Assembly: GCF_000471905.2 (NCBI RefSeq)
Contig: NW_006496807.1
Coordinates: forward strand, 301,775 to 365,774
Direction: 5' to 3'
DNA length: 64,000 nucleotides
From: Amborella trichopoda
Taxonomy: Eukaryota; Streptophyta; Magnoliopsida; Amborellales; Amborellaceae
Part shown: positions 11,859 through 48,960 of the stretch, one piece after another
Numbering within the stretch: the first letter of the stretch is position 1
Layout: every line of letters starts with the position of its first letter
Notes under the pieces: model-generated
Told to the model about the DNA's origin: nothing
What the model saw: the letters and a program-made list of their open reading frames with translations, nothing else
The model's database searches: none
Made by a program: the position numbers and the translations under genes

Positions 11859-12484
11859 CAGTGATTTAAAAAGTGAACCGCGCAGCGCCTAGGCGGTCCA
11901 GAAGGCCTTGGTGTATCGCTTAGGCGTAGGCGGCCAAATTAGGTGGGATATCCCTGGGTGCCCGCCTAGGCGGCCAAATTAGGTAAGATATCCCTGGGTG
12001 CCCGCCTAGGCTCTTGGGAACCCGCCTAAGGCCTTTTTTTGGTTATTGTTTTAATACTAATGGGGAAAAATTGTGGGTTTTAGTTTCATTTGAAACCTAA
12101 AACCCATTAGAGCCTATTTTAGAGAGAGAAAACCCCAAAAAACTAGTTGTTGGTGATTTTCATAGGATCAAAAGGTTTCTCAAAGTTATGAGAAGTTGAT
12201 CTAAGCATCACCCATTGATATTAGATTTAGTTTTGAATGTTTTTATAAATCTATTAAAGATTTTGGAGTATGGAGGAGTGTGTGCTATGTGAACTTTGTA
12301 CTATACATTTGATGTGCCCTAAATCCCTAATTCTTATGTGTTATACAGTAATACTTATATTGTTAGACTATAGAGATATTTTTTTTCTACTAGGCCACCC
12401 AGGTTCTGGGCGCCCGTTTAGGCGCGCCTAGGCGTCGAGCGGCCTGGACCCCCTTGGCGCCGCCTAACGTTTTTTGAAACATTG
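11859..12484. mobile_element. hAT-type MITE rich in CCTAGGCG
   Basis: The ends are imperfect inverted repeats: CAGTGATTTAAAAAGTG at the left, and CAATGTTTCAAAAAACG when the right end is read on the minus strand. The flanking 8-mers cccattac (11851-11858) and gccattac (12485-12492) match at 7 of 8 positions, as expected for the 8-bp target duplication of hAT elements. The subterminal regions are packed with variants of GCCTAGGCGG, and a local repeat (gcggccaaattaggt) occurs twice near 11929-11980. There is no transposase coding capacity, so it is non-autonomous. Confidence 0.75.
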
Positions 12485-12684
12485 GCCATTACATTATTGC
12501 CCTTTGTTTCATGTCAGGATACAATTCAACCGATTGACGGTCTTGATGACTAGATCCATCTCCTGTACCCTTTGCGACACCATAGCCACAAACGACCAAG
12601 ATTTGCCCCCAGTTGTAACCCATCTCTCTACCCCACCTCTTTACCCTTGATTCAAATTAAATATCAGCCATCCTCATCCGACAT

Positions 12685-13018
12685 TAGTGTTCCAAAAATA
12701 ATTGGGAAACACTTCGGTGCCTGTGCCCTGGGGAGTCTTAGCCGTCTAGTGCCTAGGCGGCTGCCTTGGGGGCAAGGGGTGTCTAGCATTTATATTCCAA
12801 ACAAAAAAACACCAAAAATACCTCACCCAATGGGTACTTTTGCACCTATGCGGGTGCAGTCCCTTGGGCGCCCACTTAGGTGGAGTCCTTGGCAGCACCT
12901 AGGGTCCCTAGGCAAGCGCTCAGGGAAAACCTGCCTAGCTGGTCTGTCTAGGCCTAGGCAATGTGCCCGGGCCGCTTAGCCCGTCTAGGAACTGGGCAGA
13001 CCGCTTTTTGAATCAATG
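12685..13018. mobile_element. Related, degraded hAT-type MITE
   Basis: The left end TAGTGTTCCAAAAATA and the right end read on the minus strand, CATTGATTCAAAAAGCG, resemble the ends of the element at 11859. The interior carries the same CCTAGGCGG-type words (for example gtgcctaggcggctgcc near 12752 and tctaggcctaggcaatg near 12945). The flanking 8-mers tccgacat and gacaacat match at only 5 of 8 positions, so the exact limits are uncertain. Confidence 0.55.
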
Positions 13019-13447
13019 GACAACATTATGTCCATAGCACCGACTTTGATATCAATGCTGAGATAAATACCATCATACTGGCTTAATTATCAATTGGCTA
13101 GATGAATCCCCACGCCATCCAGTGAGAGCCTCAACCCCCAAGCACATTATTTTATCCCAAAAATGCCCCCCACATACCTCATTGGTGATCGGTCACAATT
13201 GCTCCATGATCACACCCTCAGAGATCACTTGGATTACCCACCTGAATGTCGGCACATCAGCAGATATTCATCTAAGAGAGAGACAAATGGACGCCCACAA
13301 CCTCGCCATGATGGAAAGCCCGCCCTTCATGTACCTTGGATGAGATGGGTTTATGTCAACTTGTGAAGAATTGCAGCCAGGAGGGCGCCAGGATGGCATC
13401 ACAAGAGGTTCCAACGGATCCACCACCCATATGTATTCCTTTTCCTC

Positions 13448-13483
<36 letters not shown>

Positions 13484-13604
13484 TCTTCCTCCTATCTTTC
13501 CAGCACCTTCTACTTTCTCTGCCCTTTTTTCTCTGTTCTCCATCGCCTTTCTACACCTGTCTGCTCTCCCAACTTTGTATCCTAACTTCTCATCCAAAAT
13601 CATC
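13019..13604. other. Non-coding sequence with a CT tract
   Basis: No gene was recognised. A (CT)n microsatellite occupies about 13448-13491 and gives rise to spurious Ser/Leu-rich frames on both strands. Confidence 0.5.
13448..13491. repeat. (CT)n microsatellite
   Basis: Nearly pure CT dinucleotides over about 44 bases, with one TTT interruption. Confidence 0.9.
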
Positions 13605-14158
13605 TCCACCTCTTAGTGTCATCAAGTGCAACTTCAATGGTTGCTCTCTTGGCAAACCAGGTCCTGCAATCGTTCATGGGATCTTTAGAACTGATTTGCT
13701 CAAAATTTTACTGTTGTATTCGGGCACCATTACGTGGTCAACTCTACTAAGGCTGAAGCTGTGGCAATGTTGGAGAGTGTTAAACTGTTTGACTACGGTT
13801 GGGGCCACTACCTTGAAGTGGAAGGGTTAAACGAATGCTATCACATTGGCCTCTAGGGAGACCCATTGTCCCTGTTGTTGGAACAAGTTTTTGACGAAAT
13901 ATTTGAGCCTCGTAGCACCTTAGAGTTTCCTTCAAGCACGTGTGGAATGAGGTATACTGGTCAGGATGCCTTAGCAAAGGAAGGTGCTGCTACCAATGGT
14001 TTTGTAGTAATCAGGGCTCGGTCCTGAACAAGACATTTTGTGTAGTACATTGTAAAAATTATTTGTTTGGTCCTTGTCCTTGTTGAACAGATATTGCTAT
14101 GATGCAACCATGTAAACCTTTATAATATAACTACAAAGTTAAACTTTCTTGAGAAAAA
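13605..14158 (+). pseudogene. LINE 3' end with RNase H remnant
   Basis: The + strand reads VIKCNFNGCSLGKPGPA, the start of a LINE RNase H domain (the catalytic Asp has become Asn in CNFNG). In another frame follow a TKAEAVAMLESVKLFDYGW-like segment, holding the Glu position, and TGQDALAKEGAATNG near 13963. The tail ends around 14158 with taaactttcttgag and A-rich bases, comparable to the ends of the other LINEs here. At least two frame changes and the absence of reverse transcriptase mark it as a truncated, dead copy. No target duplication was identified. Confidence 0.7.
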
Positions 14159-14182
14159 GGAAACTGCCCTTACGGTAATTAT

Positions 14183-14207
14183 GCTCTCTCTCTCTCTCTC
14201 TCTCTCC
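14183..14207. repeat. (CT)n microsatellite
   Basis: Pure CT repeat of about 25 bases just downstream of the LINE tail, 175 bp before the first gamma-tubulin exon in the window. Confidence 0.9.
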
Positions 14208-14381
14208 CCACCCCCCTTCTCCTCCTCCTTCTTTCTTTGTATAGTTTCTGGTCCAACAATCTGTCCATTTCAACATGCTATCCATCACACAGGCCTGCAA
14301 ACTAATGAAGCTAACAACTAGTAATTTTTGCAAGATTTGAGCTTGTTCACAGCACTAATGCTCACTATGCATGTGCACTAG

Positions 14382-38915
<24,534 letters not shown>

Positions 38916-39150
38916 GTATGATTATGACTCCTTGCCCTTCGTTTTCCTCAATCCTCAACGTTTAGACATCTTATCTGCAAAGACTCAAATACATATCTTA
39001 GATTGTGGTGTGTAAATATGGATCTTGTTTGCCTCTGATGCACATCGATTTTGGGTTTGTTCATTGGTTTTTGTGGAATAGGTTTGGTAAACATGTATCA
39101 GTGATCTGATCTGCACTATAATTTGCAGCAAATTTGAATGTAATATAGAA
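38916..39150 (+). other. Probable gamma-tubulin 3' untranslated region
   Basis: T-rich sequence after the stop, with plant-like far-upstream TGT-rich words (ttgtttgcc, tttgtgg) and ttgaatgtaatat near 39133. No perfect AATAAA was seen, so the cleavage site is a guess. Confidence 0.4.
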
Positions 39151-39472
39151 AAAACACGAACACACTGAGCAATACGCCAGATTTTTTAATATTCAATGGA
39201 CCAGAATTTATTAGAGTATTTCCTAGTTTAACGACTCTAATTTTGCCACGACATTCCAAATTCTTTCGAGAATGTGTAAATATCAGGTAATTATGAGCGA
39301 GGTAATATTATTTGCTTATATTCGAGTTGTTAGAGAGACAGTTTGCTAAATTCTGCAGTACAACAATTGAACAATTTGTAAGACTATTATTATTTTTTAT
39401 TATCAATATAGGTTTTCTTTTGGGGGTGTTGAAGTGGGTAAGATCAGCTTGAGGTTCTGACAATGGCCTGAT

Positions 39473-39526
39473 CCTCCTATAACTGAAATTTTATTTCTTC
39501 CTCCTATAACTGAAATTTTATTTCTT
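39473..39526. repeat. 27-bp tandem duplication
   Basis: Two adjacent copies containing cctcctataactgaaatttt and atttctt. Confidence 0.85.
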
Positions 39527-39840
39527 GTAGATGGAGAACGTGCCGAGTGATCTCCATATTCCTTGTATCAACCACCATTATGGTCGACGCGGGGGGGATG
39601 ATGCACATGAGACACAATGGTGGACAATATGTCCCCTGTCCTGCTCGTAGGATGTTTATAACTTTTTAAATATTTATCACTAGTTTTTTATTCTGGTAAA
39701 TATTCACTTGAAGAACTCATGAAACAATAAAAACTGGTTATATATAATGAACAGTAAAAAAATCAAATATGTGCTTGGATGAAAATACACAAATTAGTCT
39801 ATATTTGAAAGAAATTTGTGATCCACAGTTTGAAAATTGG

Positions 39841-39926
39841 CAATTTGTCAAAAAAGTAAAAAACATTATGAAGATATCACAATTTGTCAAAAACGTAAAA
39901 AACATTAATACATTATGAAGATATCA
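39841..39926. repeat. 39-bp tandem duplication
   Basis: caatttgtcaaaaa-gtaaaaaacatta and gaagatatca repeat at 39841 and 39880; the second copy has an 8-base insertion. Confidence 0.85.
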
Positions 39927-42149
39927 AAAGTAAAGACCAAAAGAAAAAAAATCTGGTTCTTACATGTGAATAGCAAATCGAATAAAAATAATCTAGTATA
40001 GGAAAATCGTAAAAATCATATCCTAAAATGAAAAGCTTGGTTAAAATATTGGTAGGTGAAAAAGCTACATATATATTTTTTTAAAAAAATTGAATTCAAT
40101 TAAATAAAAAAAATAAAAAATTTAATAAATAAATTTTCTGAAGCACGAAAGCTCATTACCAAAATTATAAAATTTTAACTTCTTAAAAAGGAAAAGAAAT
40201 TATTTAAATATCCGAAAGGGAAATTTTTTGGTAAAAGACATTGTAATCTTTTTGATAAACTTTAAATTGATAAATATTGGGAAACGTGCTTGGGTCAAGG
40301 AGATAGAGGCTGATCGATAAATATCATAATTTAAAAATATAAAATTAACTATAATAGTATTATAATTTTGTAATATCTTCTGACTTTGTAGTAAAGGCAA
40401 CAATGGGTATTCGAGACATTCGAAAATTTTGTACGAAATATTTTGAAGAACTTTTGTTGGCAACACAATGCCCATTTAAGTTTATAAAATCTGAAAAATA
40501 GTTTTCTAAAAAAAGATTATGGAATGGAAATAAAACTAATGGACAACATATATTTTTGATGTTAATAGAAAATTTTAAGAAAGGCAAAAGGAATATCAAT
40601 CTAACTGCCAAATATGCAAATTAACTTACTGCTGATGTGCAAAGAAAATAATCACTTACCTTAATAAATAAGGAGTACGGATCATCTCAATATAATATAA
40701 CAATTCAATGCATAAAAAAACAGTTTTTTTCATATAACGAAACTTAAGGCAATTTGGACCTCATTCTCCAGATCATACTTAAATTAGAAGAAGTTAAATT
40801 TTGCAAAAAGTTTCACATATTACAAAATCAGCAAATAAATATAGATGGAATTCATGGGACACAAGTCCATCTATTCTCGTAAAGTAAGATCCACGTAATT
40901 TAATGGAAGCAAATGTACTTAGGGAAAACAGCACATACTTGCACCATCAACCCAAAAAACAGAAATTGTTCTCAAATAACCCCTTGGGTTCACAGAAAGT
41001 CCGTGGATCCCTCCATGCTGTAGAAGAAAGATGTATAATCCCCTCATCTTTTTACTTGCATAAACCCCTAAACCCTAAAAAAATATCATTCAAAATTTTC
41101 TCATACATTCCACTATATCATTCAGATTTTTTTCAAGGCTTAAACTTTCTAAAACAACACAAACTTATCTCTCAAGCTTTTAGAGCTTGATCTTTACAAA
41201 ATAGAAAGTCTTCATAGGTGGGGGACGTGCCACCCATTGGGGTACATAATGGGCACCACCCAATTTGCTATAGTGGGCCCAAAAGACCTATTGGGTCTCC
41301 TATACAATTATATTATTTTTTTATATTTTTAAAAATACATAAAATTATTATTTGAATATTTAAATCATTATAAAATCAATATCTCTATTTTTATAAATCT
41401 AAATTTGATAAATAAAATATCCAGAGATTTTAAAAATATTCAAATAACAATTCTAATATTATATATTATTAAAATAAACAAAATTAAATACTTTGATGTA
41501 AAAAAGATCCATATGGTCTAGTAATAAATATCCATTGGGGCACTCCATGTCCAACAGCAAACTATGAACTACACATGCTTTCTCATACCGACCTTGCGTT
41601 GCCCATGACCTATAGTCCTTGCAGGAGATGATTAGTGGGTCATTAAAGTCTAGCCAATGGAAAAATGATCACATTTCCAATATATGGGTTTTAGGTCCCC
41701 CCTGGAGACGAAACGAAGGTCATTCTGACTTGATACAATCCATAGCTCGAAGGTGCATAGAGAGTATCTCTCGCATATACACATGCTTCACCATGAAATG
41801 TGGTATGCTTTCTCGAAAATGGCTATTGATGTACATGGCGTGTGATGGTAAAAATGATGAGGCTTTAGCTCTGTCTCTCAAGGCTTCCATCACACAAAAG
41901 GGTCACACAGTCCTTCGACTCACTCTTCCGGGCATACTCTAACCTCATCAAGGGATAACCCCATATAACCCTCATCAGTTTGATTCTTTATACCCAGGTA
42001 ATATGGGTTTTCCTCGACCAACCTAGCACGTTAAGCATAATCTAGTATCAACCAATAACGTTTGCGTAATATGGTCTACAGGGGATCACACTTCCACTGA
42101 GTTCTTGTTCTACTATATATTTTCATTTTACAAGCACTCATAAGACTTT

Positions 42150-44370
42150 TAATGGTCACACAAACCCAACAGAAACAACTAAGAATCTAAAAAGGCCCAT
42201 TTCTCTGCTAAATCATCCGCAATGGGGTTTGCCTCTCTATAGATATGGTTGAAACTTAAAATGTTTCCAACTGCTAACTCCATAATTTGCAACAATAACA
42301 ATCTACACTGCCACGGATGTCTAGCTAAACTATAACACCAATTAATAACATGGATAGAATCTCCTTCTATAAGAAAAGAATCTTCCAAACCTTTCTCCTT
42401 CCCAATAAGCACACCTTGTAACATCGCAGCTATTTCTGCATAATTGGTGGTTGCCACTCCACTAGGGGCAGCATAGTAGAAAATCACATTACGGCCATTG
42501 TCCCTACATACACCACCCACCCCTACCCTCCCTGGATCCCCAAAAGGGGATATGTCAAAATTAAGTTTTAGACATCCACTCGGTGATGGAACACAAATAC
42601 ATCTGGGTCTTACCTTGATGAACCTTAAAGATATCATATGGGCAATATTATTTTCCACATCAACTCGGGAAACACCCCACCATTCCTTGGTCACTATGAA
42701 CCAACTCTAAATAGGGAACAAAATATTATTCTTCAATACTAACACGTCCACTGCCACTCAATTAAAAGCCTTTCTATTCCTTTCTAATCAAAGCTCCCAT
42801 GTAATTGATCCTCATGAGATATCCCATAAGATTTCACCAATCTTAAGAATTTCATAAATCTTCATCTGGTATACAATGTTGAATACCAAGAAAGGAAGGA
42901 CCATAGAGACCCCTACTTTCTGCATTGCCCAACACCATAAACTATAAGCATAAGAGCCATGTAAGAAAAAATGGCCGCCAGTTTCCTCATCAATTTTACA
43001 AAAGAGACAAAGATTCACAATGATTTTACCTCTCTTTTGAGGGTTATCAATTGTTAAAATTTTTCTTTGAGCCATAACCCATATAAAGGCTTGCACCTTA
43101 TGAAGAATTTTCCACTTCCATATTTCTTCAAGAATAGGCTGATTCCAATGGATACAATCATGAAATAAGATATGATAAGCGAGCTTGACCAAAAAAATAC
43201 CATCAATCTCCAACTCCCAAATAGCCACATCATTTGCTTGATTTTAAATATGGATCTCCCCCAAAGATTTTAGCACTTCCAAATATTGCTCAACTGCAAT
43301 TTGAGGTAATCTATTGTAAATACAACTAATATTCTACACTACTTACTGTCCATTTAGATATCCAATTTCATTAACCTTCACCCTAGGTTGAGCACTTCTT
43401 AGAAAGAGATCAAGATAGAGCAACTTAAATGGAATCTCAAACGCCCATTTAGAATGCCAAAAAAGGGCTACATCCCCTTCGCCTACTGACCACCTCGAAT
43501 TTCTAATTACAAAAAATCTCAAAGAGGCAATTGCTTTCCAAACATAGGATTGACCACCACCTCTCCCTCAAACTATGGTAATGTATAAAGGATCAACACC
43601 ATATTTAAATTTCAGAACTCTTATCCAAAGCTGACTGTCATTTTGTATTGAACGTCACCAACATTTTTCCATGGAGGAATGGTTCACAACTTTCAACTTG
43701 CGAATACCTAGATCACTATTGCATTTTGGGGTACAAATTCCGTCCCAACTTACTAAATGATACTTTTTGACCTCATTATCAGATCCCATAAAAAATTCAT
43801 AAAAAATTCCTCATAGGCTTCTCCAGCTTTTTAATGACATCAGAAAACATAAGGAGTAGGGAAATTTGGTAAATACGAATGTTAGATAAAGAAAATTTTA
43901 TTAAGGTAATTCTCCCCCCTAAAGACAAATGTTTGGCTTTCCATACATCTAGCTTCGAATTAGCACGCTTCACCACAAGATCCCCTACCTCCTTAGGTAA
44001 TCTTGAATATAATAAAGGAATCCCCAAATACTTGATTGGAAAGGATTCCACTATACAATTCATTATCTCAGCCAATTTTTTAACCAAAACCTCATGGCAG
44101 CGAACCGCAATAACTAAAGTTTTGGTGAAATTAACCTTTATCCCCAAAGCAAGCTCACAACATCTAAGAAATCTTCTAATATTCAAAACTTGGTCAATAT
44201 CTGCCCCATAGAATAACAATGTATCATTAGTATACTGAAGATGGGAAATACTAAGACCGGGATAGCTTACTTAAAAGTCAGATAACCTTTGACTTTCTAC
44301 CATATTATTGATCATTAGACCGAAAACCTCCCCACCAGAATGAAGAGGAATGGTGTAGAATCCTCATTTT
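42150..44370 (-). mobile_element. 5'-truncated L1-type LINE
   Basis: The minus strand carries the C-terminal half of ORF2: end of reverse transcriptase, zinc-binding region and RNase H. It starts within reverse transcriptase near 44370 and ends a few tens of bases below 42179. It is closest by eye to the LINE at 59851-63146: both share L-F-H-D and R-G-K-I-x-x-N-x-C-L blocks. No target duplication was found. Confidence 0.8.
42179..44300 (-). pseudogene. LINE ORF2 C-terminal half (YADD changed to YTND)
   Basis: From 44300 downward: HLQYTNDTLLFYGADIDQVL (in place of Q-Y-A-D-D-T-L), IKVNFTKTLVIAVRC, YLGIPLLYSRLPKEV and GGRITLIKFSLSNIRIYQIS; then FLWGSDNEVKKYHLVSWDGI, the zinc-binding region ILHKVQAFIWVMAQRKILTI with CLFCKIDEETGGHFFLHGS, and RNase H at 42694-42179. 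RNase H shows LKLNFDISPFGDPGRVGVGG, TTNYAEIAAMLQGV, IEGDSIHVINW and HIYREANPIADDLAEKWAF, with all four acidic residues kept. Endonuclease and the first half of reverse transcriptase are absent. Some stops and frame changes occur between the three long frames. Confidence 0.82.
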
Positions 44371-46699
44371 GAAAATGAAAAATTTCATCATTTTCCTAAC
44401 CTTAGGACCATACTATTCTAGAAAATCCTTGAACCATAAAACACCATAGTCCATGGTCCCCATCCTGTGATCCACTATCCTAACGTGCTCACTCATTTAC
44501 TAAATAATCAAGAAAAATAGTAAACATCGCATTTTATCCTAAAAATTGAAAGATGATCATAAAAAATGCGTGAATAACTGCAAAAGTAGAAATTTCGTAT
44601 TTTGGTGAGATTTGGAATGGGAGGCATGAGGTGTGCCGCCTAATCTGTTGGGTGACACAAGGTGTGCCGCCCATTCCAGTTGACTCGAATCAGCCCATTT
44701 TGTGCTGCCAACCTAATTTCAATCAAAATTCATCAAATCTAGTCCATTTTGTACTGAGCGACACAATCTGATTCTTATCAGGTGGCACAGGCTGTCGCCC
44801 AACGTTCTGACCACTAAAACATGTTTTGGAGTTGGTAGATTAGCAAATTAATGGTAATTATGTATTTTTTGGGTCTATAAAAATGAATTTTCACGACCTT
44901 TTGGAGGTTGGTGAGTAAAACCCTAAATGCTATGTGAAACCCTAAACCTAGAACTCTAGATCATCAACCCACATTTTACGTGATCCATCTTCAAACATTG
45001 AACCCCTTAGCTCAGATCCATAACCCTTATCCAACCAAGCCAAGGCTTGGTCAATTGTGAAGAGAAAAATGGGGGCGCATGGTGTCAACTTAGTCATGGT
45101 CTTGATACAAGTGAGGCTTCAAAGCCTCTGATGTCATGGGCCAACCGGTCTGGTCAGGTACGTTTATTTGCACATTTTTATTTCATTTTAGTCATTTTTG
45201 TTAGATCTAGAATAGTTTCATTGCATTTATTTCAATATTTTGTGAAAGGATTGATGCCGCTCTAACGATGATCTAAGGAGGGGATCTATTCACTTTTGAA
45301 TAGATCAACCCTCGAATCATTTCAATTGATCCCACTTGTCTATAAGTTCTTAATAACAAGATTGTAGTGTCAGATCCGAGGGATCTTCATTTGAAGATCT
45401 CTCTGATTTTGTACTGTAAACTGTTTAGGACCCACCTTGGGGATATGCCTTTGTTTCCCCTGTTTTCTTCTATTTTTTGTTAAAAAATGAACAAAAAGTA
45501 GTTGTTTTGGGTCTGGGATCTCTGTTTTCGAGATTGTGTCACCCTGTCTGCCTTGGGTGACACACCTTGTGTCACGTTGACTGCTTGGGCGACATGCCTT
45601 GTGTCTCACTGTCAGCTTGTGCTGCCCAATCTGGAGGTCTCGAAAAATCTGCCGGTAACCACAATCTTGTGTCATAGTTTCTTGCTTTTCATCTCACAAT
45701 TTTTGGAAAGAAAATAAAATTTTAAAAATATAAAAAAATCTTTTAAGAAATCATGATCAGTTTTATTCTGCACATGATTTATTTATTTATTTTATCTTCA
45801 TCCATGATTTTCTCATTTTTCTCATGTTCAAACTAACTTTGCATAGAAATTGGAAATAATAATAATAATACAGACTTGTGAAGCCCGAAAAACCAACAAA
45901 TATTTTTGAAAATCACCAAAATCCGATGTTAAAGTCATGAGGGGCAGCTAGCCTTGAGAGCCGGGCGGTTGGGATTCACGTAACTTTAACTATGAATGCC
46001 CCCCATAATCTTCAGCCTCAAAGAAACTCCACACACATAGTAGGACTTGATTGATCCCTTTAATAGGTGATCAAGACTTACGTGGGGGCCCACTCATCCT
46101 GGCAACTTTCAAGTTTTCAATGGTTAGGAACCCATTAAAACTCAACATACCTATAGTACAAGGCAAAATCTTCAAACATTGTTGTGCTCACATCTAGTTT
46201 GTTAATCTAAGTCTTGGTTTGGGTCCACACCCGGTCTAAAATCGTGTCCTTTTGGGTCCAAACCTAGGCTTGTTCTCAGCCCAACCCAGGTTCGAATCAA
46301 GTTTGCACCTAGGTCCGAGCCAAGACTTGTGCCTAATCTGATCTGAATCCCAATCCAAGTCCTAGCCTAGGTCTAGATATAGAGTTATCCCTAGATCTTG
46401 ACTAGGATCACCTTAGTTTAGGGTTCAAACCTGAGCTCATTGAGTCTAAACCCAACTTTTTCTAAGTCTAGGTCAGGACCCACGCGTAGTTGAACCCAAG
46501 TCTCGATTCAAGTCCACACTTGGGTTTGAACTCAATTCAGTCCATAAGTCCAAGGGAGGCTCACCTATGATTTAGGCGTCAGTTTAACCTGTGTCTAGTC
46601 TAGGTCTAGACAAAATTGAGTCTAAGCCCAGCTAGGTTCAATTAGGCTAGGTTTGATTCAGATAAAGTCAAATCCTAGTCTAGGTCCATATCCATGCTA
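44371..46699. other. Probable LTR and leader of a decayed retroelement
   Basis: The part at 44600-45650 contains repeated words of the type gggtgacacaaggtgtgccg and gcgacacaatctg, also seen at 51060-51410. A TATA-like tctataaaaatg lies at about 44874, followed by transcript-like sequence. From 46150 the sequence is full of diverged ggtctag/aagtctagg words. No LTR pair could be aligned with confidence, so assignment to a retroelement is inference. Confidence 0.4.
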
Positions 46700-48960
46700 G
46701 GTCCAACCTCTCTATTTCAACACAAGTCTAGGAGTCATTGCCAAGGATCAAACCAGAGTAAGGTCAAACCCTTCGGCTCCTACTCAGTCTAGATCTAGGG
46801 GACTTAATCCATCTGAGAGTCACCGTCATAGTGCTCCCTCCCAAATCTATAGTACTCTTGTCAGTGAGTCGAGTCTCAACCCACATTGAATCATTCCTAG
46901 TGGTCTAAGCCGCCCAATTGATAACCCTCACGGCCATAATTTAGAATCCACGAGCCAGCAGGTTAGTAAGGTCTGTAACACCTTGAACAGTCAAGAGCTT
47001 AAGTTAGAGGCAATCTTCCAAGATATGAGGGTTAGTCTTAAATCCAATCGACATACCAAACGTAAGGCCCTGACCAAGATCTCTGAGTCAGCCAATCGTA
47101 GCCGGGTTAGCCCTTATGTTCAGTAAGCACCCCATCATTCTAGTCGCAGCAATCAGCCAGTTAGATGGCAAGTGGGTTTACACACACATAGAATTCATGA
47201 AATTCTACCCATGCAACCTGACACCAGTGAAGGGTAGGATCTAGACCTAACTCGATATCAAGACAATCTTAAGGTGTAGGCATTCTTGCAAGACCTGCTG
47301 AACCGATGGTACACCATCCAACGTAGTCAATCCAGGTAGGTTAGGTCAAAAGTTCAAGCTATAGGCCACCTGCAACCTATCGGCTCAAACCAAAATAACA
47401 CTAGGGGTGCGCCTGCCAATCCAGCCAACTATGGGTAGGGGGCCTAACTCTAGTCATCACTCAAGTCTAGGACTACCTCGAGGGGAGACTCCATCTAGCA
47501 ATAGTTATGACCTTCCTTCACTCTTTCAATCTAGTGCTGGGGCTAGAGACAATCCTAACCCAAGGGGTAGATTATCCAGTCAAGATCAGGGGCAGGTGGA
47601 CCTTACTGCCCAAAGTCAGAGGTCTAGTAATCATAGAAGCTCAAGTCATCCATCCCACTCAAGTGGGGACCCTATCCTACAGGCCCTCTTGCGTGGTCAT
47701 GTAGTGCAAACTCAAAGTACTGGGTCAGCTCAAGTCCAATTTAACTTAGGTGAGTTTATAGGCCGACAGCCGACACACCCATTTCAGCACACTCCCCAGA
47801 CTCAACCCTTGGAGGAAATTTTTACATGAGCCCTTCAACTAGTTTATTCAAGAGTGCAAACTCAGGTCCAATAGACCATACAACTGAGCCAGGTCACCAT
47901 TATACCAATAGCTCAATTCACCAACAGTAGGAAAGCGTGAAACGCCTTCAAGGCTCTTTAGAGAGGATGAGAATAAGTGATTTCTCATCTCCTAAAGCTT
48001 ATGTACAATAGACTTTAGGAAATATAAGGGATCTACTAGTAGGGTTGGTGATGCCACGATGCAAAAACAAATCTTTTGAGAAAGAAGACCTTGAGACACA
48101 CATTGAAGGCTATATGTTAATGGCCCCTACTCTGCGATACCTACGCAACCAATTTAAGATCATGTTCTTCCATAGCTTATTAGGAGAGTCTCTGATGCAA
48201 CATCAAAAATTCATGAAGGATAAACCTCAAGCAACTCTGGACAAAATGCTCAGATAATTTTCCTCTCGCTATTGTGGGGTAAGACCGAGACCTGTTATCC
48301 TTAGTGAGCTAACATCCACCAAACAAAAGTCGAGTGAGTCTCACTCTGATTTTATAGTATGATCCTAAGAGGCTACTATTTGAGTCGTCGAAACCCCACT
48401 CCTTGAATTTGTGAAGGTAAGCATGACATCAGAGAACATGAGTCAAGAATATGTCACCTTCTTCAGTAATGGGGGGTGATCCCTTATTCGTTTGACGTTA
48501 TGCTTGAAAGGGTATCGTGATATGAGCGACCCAAGGAGGATGAAACTAGAGCCTTTAATAACTTAATGATAGTCGACTATCCACAAGAAGGAGATAGGAA
48601 TGAGGACTCGACTAGTGAGGAACCCTCCCAGGAAGGAGAGTGTGAACTTGATCGAGAAAAGTGACCCTTTTATAAACCAGCCACCAGAAGAGACTAAAAC
48701 TTACTATCCACATGGAGGATGTAGACTTCCCATTGATGAGCCTTTGACCAATGTTCTTAAGAAGGCTTATAAAATTGCCTGCAAGAGCTAGGATTCCTCC
48801 CTTCCAAGGGGAGATACATCTCATTGGTGTAACTGATGTCAAAATTATGCCCACAACAGCGAGAAATTATGAGCTTTTAGGCATAGAGTTCAGGACCTCA
48901 TTGATAACGGTTTGATAAATGTAAACTGATGGCAAAGAAGAACAACAAAATCTAAATACC
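46700..48960 (+). pseudogene. Gag-like region of a decayed Gypsy-type element
   Basis: Stop-poor stretches in several frames are rich in Ser, Gln, Pro and Asn: 47407-47829 gives 140 codons with SSHHSSLGLPRGETPSSNSY and STGSAQVQFNLGEFIGRQ. 48045-48260 gives ETHIEGYMLMAPTLRYLRNQ and LGESLMQHQKFMKDKP, which resemble Gypsy gag in composition only. Near 48690-48905, CRLPIDEPLTNVLKKAYKI and later FRHRVQDLIDNGLINVN recall the gag linker of Tat/Ogre-like elements (F-K-H-x-V-Q-D-L-I-D-x-G). The assignment is tentative. No protease, reverse transcriptase or integrase was recognised downstream. Confidence 0.45.

Larger units (their letters stand above)
39151..42149. other. AT-rich intergenic sequence downstream of gamma-tubulin
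   Basis: No gene recognised. The region 41205-41560 contains gtgccacccattgggg and taatgggcaccaccc as near-inverted words, and a longer AT-rich inverted pair (attattatttgaatatttaa near 41345; its complement near 41435), suggestive of a decayed foldback element. 41570-42110 has moderately GC-balanced sequence with an open frame of 107 codons that I do not recognise. Confidence 0.4.

Noticed and set aside
1-14381. Search for the preceding gamma-tubulin exon (ending VDPTQ)
   Set aside because: No matching codons were found by reading the + strand; I therefore place it upstream of the window.
41619-41942. 107-codon + strand frame
   Set aside because: No recognisable domain, and no support from neighbours; kept only as a note in the surrounding non-coding entry.
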